The notes beneath the pieces were generated by a model that saw only the letters and a list, made by a program, of their open reading frames with translations, ran no database searches and was not told the DNA's origin. Below, piece by piece: positions 34,855 to 42,720 of a stretch of DNA of 64,000 nucleotides. How positions within the stretch are numbered: position 1 is the stretch's first letter; every line of letters begins with the position of its first letter. Source of the DNA: Pseudopyrenochaeta lycopersici (Eukaryota; Ascomycota; Dothideomycetes; Pleosporales; Pseudopyrenochaetaceae); NCBI GenBank assembly GCA_003313425.1, contig NHZP01000031.1:555963-619962 (forward strand), written 5' to 3'. A program made the translations under genes and the position numbers.

Positions 34855-35140
34855 AAACCCTTCCCAAGAAGCTATGACTTTTCGTACCGGAATTTCGCCG
34901 AGTTAGGCTTAACGCTAGGGTTTCTTATACCCAGAATAGTAATCTTAAGGGCTCTCTTATTTTAGTAAAATGCGGATATTATAATTACTTTTTTATTAAA
35001 CTTTTAGTACAAATACTACTTAATAGCTTCTAAAGAATATTATTTATTAGTTTGCAGCCCTGTCTAGTAACGTATATATTGCGATAGGATTAGGATTTGC
35101 CCCTAGATATAGAGTTCTGCTAGGACGCACGGATACTAGT
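34855..35140 (+). repeat. Repeat upstream of gene E, also at 21885-22193
   Basis: Begins CCCTTCCCAAGAAGC and shares GGCTTAACGCTA and a TTACTTTTTTATTAAACTTT stretch with the copy at 22 kb. Its position before an OrsD-type coding relic suggests it is the 5' non-coding part of that element. Confidence 0.55.
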
Positions 35141-35434
35141 TATATAAACAGGAATAATAACATAGACAGAGAGCAGCGTAGAATATTAACCTATACGCTT
35201 ATCGTAGTTAGTAGAAGACTCTATATACTTTCTGAAAGAGTATAGTATAATTATCTATAAGTAGTATATAACTACTATTTAAAATCTAGATATATATCTG
35301 TAGAAGTATTACTCTATAAGAAGTAAGATATAAAAAGTAATTATTAAAAGCTATTAGGATAAGTAAGTTAGGAGCCTATAAGAAGTTAAGTTACTAGCAC
35401 TACTAGAACTACTAATTAAAGAGCTTAGGGCGCT

Positions 35435-36708
35435 GCTTAATAGCTTCTACTATAAAGAGGAAGATTATAGTTTTATAATAATTAACTTTAGTGTACTACG
35501 CGTACATCTAAAAAAACTTTACGCGCGATTATAGAAAGGCGAGATAAGTTTACTATATAAAAAAGTAAAAGTTTAGACGTTCTTTTATAATAGAGGACAG
35601 CAGTAATATTTTATTATTAATATAGGAGGTAGTACTAGTAGTTTAGTAGTTTCCTGTAAAGTAGTAGATATAGTAGAGTATTAGCTCGCGTAATAGAACG
35701 TAACAAAACAGATTCTTAAGGAAAGAGCGCAGGTTATAGAAGAGGAAATAGTAAAGACAGACAGGACTAGCTAGTTTAGTTAGACAGGGTAGCTAGAACA
35801 TTTTACGAATTGTAATCTAGTACATCTTACTTATTAGATCTAACTACCTAACTAAGGTAATATAAAGCTTAAGCTTATAGCAGAGCTAGTTAAGTAACTA
35901 ATAGAAAGAAGCGTAAAGGGGCTATTAACACTTACACGAGAGACAAGATAATAGCTAAAGAGCGCGCAGCGGAAAGAGCCTAACCTGCAACTGCTTACTT
36001 AACTGTAAAACCTAGAGAGTTAGGCACAATATATAAGCTATATAGTTAAGTTTATCTACTACATACTGCGTATTATTAATAATAAAGAGAGGATAGTTTA
36101 GCGTAGCTATAGTATAGATAATAGCTGCAATAATAATAGTAATAGTAATAGCGTTGTGTCTAACAGTAGTGTAGATTTTAAGTCCTAGTCAGATTAAACA
36201 GGAAGCGACGCTAAAAGTAATAATAATAACCGCCCGCGCTGTAGCAAGAAGAAGAAGAAGAAGAAGAAGAAGAAGAAGAAGAAGAATAGTATAGATATAA
36301 TAAAGAATGCACGCGAGCTATTCTATTAGCACAGCAAGTAGAAGGTATTAGTAATACAGCTATAGGACTAGCTAGATAAGGACCCTAAGGAGAATAGAGA
36401 AGCTTAGCTTAACGTACTGCTAGAGGTATTTACATTATTTATATTTTATAACTTAGGCGACTAGCTGCTTAGTAGTAGGTTAATTTATTTTCTAGCTATT
36501 ATAGGTATTAACGAAGATATAGGGCGCTTACGCACTGCGAAGAACTATTTGTACATGCTAGCTAGAGTTGTATACTACATACGCGTGCTTAGCGTAGAAA
36601 AGCTACTAGTATTAGCACTCTGCGAAGAAAATTCAGACAGAGACTATAAACGCTTCTTAAAGATAAGAAAGTAGTATCTTACTAACAGCGCGTATAGCCA
36701 GGCCTTAT
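35435..36708 (+). pseudogene. OrsD-type gene E, N-terminal and central part, RIP-decayed
   Basis: One frame holds throughout when TAG/TAA/TGA are read past: a second C2H2 finger with Cys changed to Tyr (FYYKEEDYSF ... LRVHLKKLYA), KVKV(Q)TFF near 35565, GWLEHF-type block near 35790, a Lys run coded by (AAG)13, then LGINxxxGRLRTAKNYLYML near 36510. This matches the part of copies A, B and C before the central domain. The frame ends at TGA about 36708, so the copy is truncated. Neither the recombinase-like region nor the helicase is present. Confidence 0.65.
36246..36284 (+). repeat. (AAG)13 microsatellite in gene E
   Basis: Thirteen AAG codons in frame give a lysine run between the acidic linker and the conserved block that follows. 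Confidence 0.9.
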
Positions 36709-36963
36709 GAACACCCAGAACTATGCGGTCTCCCCCTTTTTTCTCTTGCCCCGTGCGTTCGCTAATCTTACGAAACAGAAGGAGAACACCTAGAAGAATG
36801 CGTCCGCCCCCTTTATTCTGCGACTAAACCTTTCTTAGCTAGTGCTCTAACCTAGATTAGCTAGTACCTACGCGTAACGCGTTAGAGCATAAATCGCGTT
36901 CCTAGACGCGTAACTACGCGTTCTATATAATAGCCTTAATAGGCACCTTAAGGAGTACTATAG

Positions 36964-37100
36964 CATGCATGCAGCAGCGCAGAGAGCGCAGCTTGCCTTA
37001 TACTAGGATTTCGCGCTCCTTACGCTAGCAGAGGTAGCCCAGCTAGCGCCCTACAGCAGCCCTATTAAGGCGCTCAGGCCGGCGTAGGACGGGTTCCTCT

Positions 37101-37134
<34 letters not shown>

Positions 37135-37260
37135 TAGTAGCGTCTGTAGCTTTATTAGTACAAGCCGCGCGAAGATGCAGCAGCATATTAATCAGTAACA
37201 TAGCGTTAAGCTTATGCGCTGGTCGTCTGCCTCAGCTGCCTTGTATCAGGAGCAGGTGAC
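36964..37260 (+). pseudogene. OrsD-RecQ gene A, 5' part (before the Gypsy insertion)
   Basis: The frame contains PIKALRP(A)-stop-DGFLC, the lead-in and first Cys of the second OrsD finger. An expanded serine run coded by (AGC)n at 37101-37131 separates it from the second Cys (SVCSF), and the His pair follows in KMQQHIN..H. The first finger is not recognisable upstream. Stops are TAG/TAA at Gln positions. It continues in frame at 42493 if the Gypsy element and one copy of the 5-bp duplication GTGAC are removed: EQVTQLWKAVKVQTFF. Confidence 0.8.
37101..37131 (+). repeat. (GCA)n microsatellite within the zinc finger of gene A
   Basis: About ten GCA/AGC units, coding serine between the paired cysteines of the finger, which would disturb metal binding. 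Confidence 0.85.
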
Positions 37261-37433
37261 TGTGAGCGGTCTCTAGTAACTGGATTCCAGCTATCTAGTC
37301 CAGATGCTATCTACAACCAAGATAGGAAGAAAAGAGGAGAATTGGGTGCCACGCGAGGTACAAAGTTTTCCGTGCACGAGCCGTATATCCGTGCACGACG
37401 GCGCAGCCTCGAGCACTGGCCTAGCCCGTTACA
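37261..37433 (-). repeat. 3' LTR of the chromovirus
   Basis: 173 bp; on minus it begins TGTAACGGGC and ends CCGCTCACA. Identical by eye to the other LTR. Confidence 0.95.
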
Positions 37434-40400
37434 TTACCCCCCTCCTCCCTTTCTGCGCGTCTTCGTCCATAGCTTCCATGCCTCAGTCTTACGCACATTC
37501 TCAACTGGCTCCCAGGTTGGGTCCGCATAGTCAACCCACTTCACACGTGCTTCTTTAAAGTGTCTTCGGCCCCGCCTTGTAGCCCTTTCGTCTAATATTC
37601 GCTCAACTAGCCAGGCTTCCTCTCCGTCAATAAGTAAGGGCCCTGGTTGGCTGTCCCCAGTCTTCTGGGATGGGAGGGGATCGTTTGGTGCAGGCCGTAG
37701 TACATCAACGTGGAAAACGGGATGTATCCTACCAGGAACGTCAAGCTTATATGCGTGGGAGCTAACTTGTCGTACAACTCGGTACTTGCCATGCAACCAG
37801 TCTAGCTTCTTCGAGGGTCTTGATGTTTTTACATTCCTCAGGTTAAGGAATACCCAGTCTCCCTCCTTGTACTGCGGTGCTGCCGTTCGGGTTCTGTTAG
37901 CTTGGTGTTGTTGTTTCTCCTGTGCCATAGCTATTGCAGCTTGGGCCCATTCTGTTGCGTCTTGAAGTCTTTTAAGGAAATCTTCTGCTAGTACTTCGCC
38001 ATCCTTCTTTGTTCGGTCCTGGATTGTGCGCTCTTCAACAAGCTGTATTGGCTCGTTATGGTATCCGTGCATAAAGAAAAAAGGGCTTAGTCCTGTAGAT
38101 GATGCCTCTCGGTTGTTGATCGCTCCCATAATAATAGGCAGGAGTGTTGACCAGTTCTCCTGCGTGTAGGTTGCCCAAATGCGAATCATCTTCTCAATCT
38201 CTTGGTTCATCCGTTCAGTAGCACCATCAGTTTGTGGGTGATAAGCAGTTGATAGTCGTTGCTCGATATTTAAGAGTCTGCAAAAATATCTCCATAGATC
38301 GCTGACAAATTGAGGGCCTCTATCGCTCGTGATTGCAGTAGGGATGCCATGAATTGGGTAGTGGCGTTCAAAGAGCCTTTGTGCGACTGCTTCAGCGGAG
38401 AGATCGTGCATACTCTCTAGTTCTACTCCTTTTGTAAGCCGATCTGTCAGAACCATGCAGCTTGGAGCATTGTCTCGCCCTGATAGCGGCAAGTCCGTGA
38501 TAAAGTCGATGGAGATTTCCCCCCAGATACGTTCAGGTATTGGCATTGGCTTGAGGAGGCCCTTCTTCGTCTCCCTCCATATAGTGTTTCTCCCGCACAC
38601 TTCGCAGTTTCGAACAAATTGTCGCACGTCACTCGCAGCACCCGACCAAAAGAACTGCCTTGATAGGATTGCGTAGGTGAGATCTCTCCCAGGGTGTCCA
38701 GTAATATGCGAGTCGTGGATATTTTGAATGATCTGGGTGCGTAGTGGTTCGCAATTTGGAATCCAGATCCTTCCTCGAAATCGTAGCAAGCCTCTCTCGT
38801 CCACGGAGCATTCCGCCATGCTTACGGATTTCTCTTTCTGCAGATCTACTGGAAGGTTTCTCTCTTTGCGTATTACCAGGGTAGTGAGCTCTCGGTAGAG
38901 TTTGTCCTGCTGTCGACTCTTATGCCATAGTTCTTGCATTTGGTCATCTTCGAACAGTCGTACACTCTTCGCAAAATCGATATTGGTTAGTGATGAGGCG
39001 AGAGATAGGACTTGAGTGTTCCTGAGGTGCTTATTCTGAAAGAGCCGTTTGAACCGAGATCGGAGGCGTTCGTCGTCATAGTTGGCGGGCAGGTCCTGTT
39101 CTCGTCGTGACAATGCGTCAGGCTTTCCCATCATCTTCCCGGGCTTCCATTCGAGGGTGAAGTTGAACCTTGAGAGGAATTCTGACCAGCGCACTTGTCT
39201 CTCTGATAGTTGTCTCTCAGTGTAAAAGTATTTCAGGTTCTTGTGATCAGTTAAGATAGTGAAGTGCTTAACCATGTGCAACTCTGGCTCCCAGGCTTCC
39301 AAACAACGGACGATAGCAAGGAGCTCCTTATCGTGGATTGGGTAATTAGCTTCTGTCGCTGAGTGCTTCTTAGAATAATAAGCAACAGGTTGCCAATTGC
39401 TGTTCTTGTCCTTCTGTAAGAGTAAGCCACCAGTAGCGTGTCCAGACGAATCTGCTTCCAACAAGGTCTCCTTTTCTGGATCAAAATGAGCCAATATTGG
39501 TGCTGTGATAAGGAGCTCTTTGATCTTCTCAAATGCTTCTTGACACGCTTCGTCCCATCGGAAGGGGACGTCCTTTCTTGTTAGATTAGTGAGGGGTTCA
39601 GCGATATCGGAGAACTCTGGTATAAAAACTCGGTAAAAGTTGGCGAATCCAATAAACCCTCGTACGGCCTTCACGGACGATGGCGTGGCCCAATCACGTA
39701 TGGCGGCAATCTTGTCGGGGTCAACTCGTATTCCGACTTCTGCCTCAATAATGTATCCAAGGTATTTGACTCTCTTAGTTTCGAACTCACACTTGTCAAT
39801 ATCAATCTGGAGTCCGGCGTCCATCAGACGTTGAAGGACTCTTCCAACCTTCTGCCGGTGGTCTTGGAGGGACCCTGAGGAGTAAATCAGGATGTCGTCG
39901 ATGTATGCAGATACAAAGTCGTCCAAGTAATCCTGCAGAACACTATTTATATACCGCTGAAAGGCAGCGGGTGCTCCTGTTAATCCAAAAGGAACTACGC
40001 GCCATTCGAACAATCCGTATCTCGTCCGGAAGGCTGTTTTCCATTCTTCTCCTTTCGCTAGTCGTATCTTGTGGAATGCTGCAATGACGTCAAGCTTCGT
40101 GAACCATCGCGCCTTCGCTACGTTTCTCAATGTTTCAGTGAACAACGGGAGTGGGTAGCGGTCCTTCTTAGTGATGTTGTTCAGGCCACGATAGTCTACG
40201 CAGAATCGGACTCCTCCTCCGGGCTTTTTGACCATTAACACTGGCGCGGCAGCCGGCGAGTTGCTGGCTCGAATGAACTCTTTATCTAACAGCTCAGTGA
40301 GAGTCTTCCTTAATACGAGCAGTTCTTCTCGGCCCATGCCGTAGAGAGGTCCCCAAGGAATCGTTTTTTCAGATCCGTTCTGGTCTTTCTCAATCTCAAT

Positions 40401-41114
40401 GTGCAGATCGACACCCTCCCTGTGAGGTGGTAGCTTCTCCGCTAGGTGCTGATCAAAAGCCTTCAACCACTTCTGGTAATGAGGTGGCAGTTTGACCTTA
40501 GGGTCCGATCGTTTGCGTGGCTTCAGAGCTTTCTCGATATCTGCGATCGAGACAGCGTATACTCCTGTATCAAGATTGATACCTTCCTGTCGGTTCTTCC
40601 TACGATTTCTTCTTACTTCAGCCAGAAACGCACTAGCTATAAGTTGTGCGGCCTTGAACTGGGGCGGCCTGCGCAACGTCTTCTTGCGGTTCCAAACGCG
40701 GATGCCAGACACGCCGATGTCCAAGCAGCCCCGTCTTGTAGAGATAGTGACATCAGCATCTTCTAGCCATGGGTTTCCGAGGATTAGGTCGTACGTGAGG
40801 CCAGGGACTACGTAAAAGAAGATGCGCTCCTGCTGGTGTCCATCTATATCGATTGAGGCGTAGGTGATAGTGTTCAGGATTGTCGTTGATTCTGCGTTCT
40901 TCCCTGCGGCTCCTTCTAACCGGCGCGGTGCTATCTTCAACGATGGCAATCTCAGAGATTGAAAGAGTCGTTCACTTATAGCGGAGTAGCAAAGGCAGCC
41001 TGAGTCTACGAGACCGGTAACGAAGTCAGTTCCATTAAGTCTAACGTCCACTAAAAAGGGGTCACCGTCCATCTTTGCTCTTCCTTCCTCTTTCCATTCT
41101 CTCTGAGCTGCCAC
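37434..41114 (-). CDS. Gypsy pol: protease, RT, RNase H, integrase, chromodomain (1,226 codons)
   Basis: Protease with VDSGC at residues 36-40; reverse transcriptase with AYIDDILIYS near 400; RNase H with LLEADSSGHATGG near 555; integrase with the HHCC zinc part (HITGHPGRD ... CEVCGRN) near 800, then the DDE core (ISIDFITDLP, AITSDRGPQF, YHPQTDGATERMN). A C-terminal chromodomain carries WLVERILDERATRRG ... VKWVDYADPTWEP, which in chromoviruses steers integration. Complete length, no stop or frameshift. The frame's last codons (RRKGGGG) and stop overlap the polypurine tract. It follows gag in the same reading frame after a single TAG, so it is probably made as gag-pol by readthrough; the GTG at 41114 is not needed as a start. 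Confidence 0.96.
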   Translation of the reverse strand: MAAQREWKEEGRAKMDGDPFLVDVRLNGTDFVTGLVDSGCLCYSAISERLFQSLRLPSLKIAPRRLEGAAGKNAESTTILNTITYASIDIDGHQQERIFFYVVPGLTYDLILGNPWLEDADVTISTRRGCLDIGVSGIRVWNRKKTLRRPPQFKAAQLIASAFLAEVRRNRRKNRQEGINLDTGVYAVSIADIEKALKPRKRSDPKVKLPPHYQKWLKAFDQHLAEKLPPHREGVDLHIEIEKDQNGSEKTIPWGPLYGMGREELLVLRKTLTELLDKEFIRASNSPAAAPVLMVKKPGGGVRFCVDYRGLNNITKKDRYPLPLFTETLRNVAKARWFTKLDVIAAFHKIRLAKGEEWKTAFRTRYGLFEWRVVPFGLTGAPAAFQRYINSVLQDYLDDFVSAYIDDILIYSSGSLQDHRQKVGRVLQRLMDAGLQIDIDKCEFETKRVKYLGYIIEAEVGIRVDPDKIAAIRDWATPSSVKAVRGFIGFANFYRVFIPEFSDIAEPLTNLTRKDVPFRWDEACQEAFEKIKELLITAPILAHFDPEKETLLEADSSGHATGGLLLQKDKNSNWQPVAYYSKKHSATEANYPIHDKELLAIVRCLEAWEPELHMVKHFTILTDHKNLKYFYTERQLSERQVRWSEFLSRFNFTLEWKPGKMMGKPDALSRREQDLPANYDDERLRSRFKRLFQNKHLRNTQVLSLASSLTNIDFAKSVRLFEDDQMQELWHKSRQQDKLYRELTTLVIRKERNLPVDLQKEKSVSMAECSVDERGLLRFRGRIWIPNCEPLRTQIIQNIHDSHITGHPGRDLTYAILSRQFFWSGAASDVRQFVRNCEVCGRNTIWRETKKGLLKPMPIPERIWGEISIDFITDLPLSGRDNAPSCMVLTDRLTKGVELESMHDLSAEAVAQRLFERHYPIHGIPTAITSDRGPQFVSDLWRYFCRLLNIEQRLSTAYHPQTDGATERMNQEIEKMIRIWATYTQENWSTLLPIIMGAINNREASSTGLSPFFFMHGYHNEPIQLVEERTIQDRTKKDGEVLAEDFLKRLQDATEWAQAAIAMAQEKQQHQANRTRTAAPQYKEGDWVFLNLRNVKTSRPSKKLDWLHGKYRVVRQVSSHAYKLDVPGRIHPVFHVDVLRPAPNDPLPSQKTGDSQPGPLLIDGEEAWLVERILDERATRRGRRHFKEARVKWVDYADPTWEPVENVRKTEAWKLWTKTRRKGGGG

Positions 41115-41120
41115 GTAGTC

Positions 41121-42275
41121 CTATTGCTCTTTGTCAGCTTCGTCTAGCTCGTCTTCAATAGCAGCGCTTGTAACCGCGGCGCTTAACGCGGCTTTGACGC
41201 TGGTGTACATTGGTCGGATAGCGGCTGCTAGCGGGCATGTTACTATTCGGCACCGGCTGCGGCCGCATCGAAGGCAACGCCCTTCACGGCGTCGAGCGTC
41301 AATCTCTTCCTGGCCAACCCACTTTGCTCGTTTCCCAAGTAGCTCTTGGTCTTCCGGACGCTTTGAAGGGTATCCGTTTACGTTGCCTTTGTCGCGGAGG
41401 CGGACAGTGTTCACTTGGGTTGGAGTAGGTGGTGTTGGTTCCCATTCCATCATGTCTTCGCGGTTGAATTGCATGGCGGCCTTGCTACTAGTAGTTGTTG
41501 GCAACGTAGGTACTTGGGCGTCTCTGATAACGCTTCTCTTCTTCGTCCACTGGCCATATAGCTCCATGTCGTTACTTAGGTTTGCGCACTTTTGGACAAA
41601 TCCCATATATGTATGGTTGTCGCCTCCTGATGTACCTACTAGCTTGTCTCTCATCTTGTTGTTGAGCGCGTTGCGCAGATAGGATGTCTTAGCGACGTCG
41701 TCCCATCCCTCTGCGTCAGCGTTGGCTATCTCCCTTTCGAACCGGGGGTAGAAGGATATGAAGGTCTCGTCTTCTTTCTGGCGAATGGAATGTAGATTCT
41801 GGATTGCTTTTTCTTTCCGGTTGCGCTCACCGTAGAGGAGGTCAAGACGGTGAAGAAGTTCGCGAGGATTTGGAGACTCTTGTTTGTTTGCCATCTCGTA
41901 GTATGTAGTAACGTTGATTTTTGCTGTTCCTTCAAGGCGTGCATAGATATAGCGTAGTTGAGCCTTCGAGCTCCCTATAGCTCGCGCATCTTCTTCAATC
42001 TTAGCTTCCATCTCTAGCTTCCATCCTCGCCATTGTGATTTGTTGCCGCTGAACATTGGAGGGTGGGGAAGGCGTGACTTCACAGTTACCGGGGTAGGTT
42101 CGGGCGACGGCGTTGGGGCGGCAGTGGCGCGTGGTGTAAGTTCAGGCGTATTAGATGGCTGCTGTAACTGCGTTTCCAATCGGATGCTTATATCGTCGAG
42201 TTTGGCGAACAACTGCTGGACTAGTTGGTCCATGTTATTAAGCCGCATATTGACTTCTTCGGTAGGGTCCTGCAT
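41121..42275 (-). CDS. Gypsy gag (capsid/nucleocapsid), 384 aa
   Basis: Starts ATG at 42275 (MQDPTEEVN), 44 bp after the 5' LTR. Coiled N-terminal part, Pro-rich linker, then the retrotransposon gag core (FSGNKSQWRGWKLEME ... FISFYPRFEREIANADAEGW). Near the C-terminus is a knuckle-like RCLRCGRSRCRIVTCP, where the usual His is replaced, so metal binding may differ from the CCHC norm. Ends with CAA TAG; the next codons run on in frame into pol. Confidence 0.93.
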   Translation of the reverse strand: MQDPTEEVNMRLNNMDQLVQQLFAKLDDISIRLETQLQQPSNTPELTPRATAAPTPSPEPTPVTVKSRLPHPPMFSGNKSQWRGWKLEMEAKIEEDARAIGSSKAQLRYIYARLEGTAKINVTTYYEMANKQESPNPRELLHRLDLLYGERNRKEKAIQNLHSIRQKEDETFISFYPRFEREIANADAEGWDDVAKTSYLRNALNNKMRDKLVGTSGGDNHTYMGFVQKCANLSNDMELYGQWTKKRSVIRDAQVPTLPTTTSSKAAMQFNREDMMEWEPTPPTPTQVNTVRLRDKGNVNGYPSKRPEDQELLGKRAKWVGQEEIDARRREGRCLRCGRSRCRIVTCPLAAAIRPMYTSVKAALSAAVTSAAIEDELDEADKEQ

Positions 42276-42307
42276 AATGCTTTTTCAGTGTCCTCGTCAG
42301 CTGCGAG

Positions 42308-42319
42308 ATCTTGGTTGTA
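42308..42319 (-). promoter_or_regulatory. Self-priming primer-binding site
   Basis: The 12 bases next to the 5' LTR (plus strand ATCTTGGTTGTA) are perfectly complementary to a site inside the LTR at 42371-42382 (plus TACAACCAAGAT). No tRNA-type TGG start is seen. This is the layout of Tf1-type elements, where the 5' end of the mRNA itself primes reverse transcription. Confidence 0.7.
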
Positions 42320-42492
42320 TGTGAGCGGTCTCTAGTAACTGGATTCCAGCTATCTAGTCCAGATGCTATCTACAACCAAGATAGGAAGAAAAGAGGAGAA
42401 TTGGGTGCCACGCGAGGTACAAAGTTTTCCGTGCACGAGCCGTATATCCGTGCACGACGGCGCAGCCTCGAGCACTGGCCTAGCCCGTTACA
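42320..42492 (-). repeat. 5' LTR of the chromovirus
   Basis: Identical by eye over 173 bp to the 3' LTR. Contains a small hairpin CTATCT...AGATAG around the self-priming sequence. Confidence 0.95.
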
Positions 42493-42566
42493 GTGACGCA
42501 GCTATGGAAGGCTGTTAAGGTACAGACCTTCTTCCGCAAGCGGCGCTACGTTCGCTATTTTATTAT

Positions 42567-42720
42567 ACAGGAGGAGGAGGAGGAGCAGGAGGAGGAGGAG
42601 GCAGCTGAGCAGCAGGCGCAGGCAGAACAGCAGCAGGCAGGGCAGCAGCAGGCAGGGCAGCAGCAGGCACGGCAGCAGCAGGCAGGGCGACAGCAGACAG
42701 AGCAGCAACAGCAGCAGGAG
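42567..42720 (+). repeat. Glu/Gln/Ala/Gly-rich coding repeat in gene A
   Basis: (GAG)n then units of CAGCAGGCAGGG type, giving EEEEE and QQAGQ repeats. Repeat expansion inside the linker between the zinc-finger and central regions. Confidence 0.85.

Larger units (their letters stand above)
37261..42492 (-). mobile_element. Full-length Ty3/Gypsy chromovirus, 5,232 bp
   Basis: Two LTRs of 173 bp (37261-37433 and 42320-42492) appear identical. A 5-bp target duplication GTGAC flanks it at 37256-37260 and 42493-42497. Inside, on minus: self-priming binding site (42308-42319), gag (42275-41121), pol (41114-37434), and a polypurine tract (37434-37450 region) directly before the 3' LTR. It interrupts gene A. 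No RIP decay, so insertion is recent compared with the surroundings. Confidence 0.97.

Noticed and set aside
41131..41682. 183-codon plus-strand frame inside gag
   Set aside because: Opposite strand of an intact, well-recognised gag gene.
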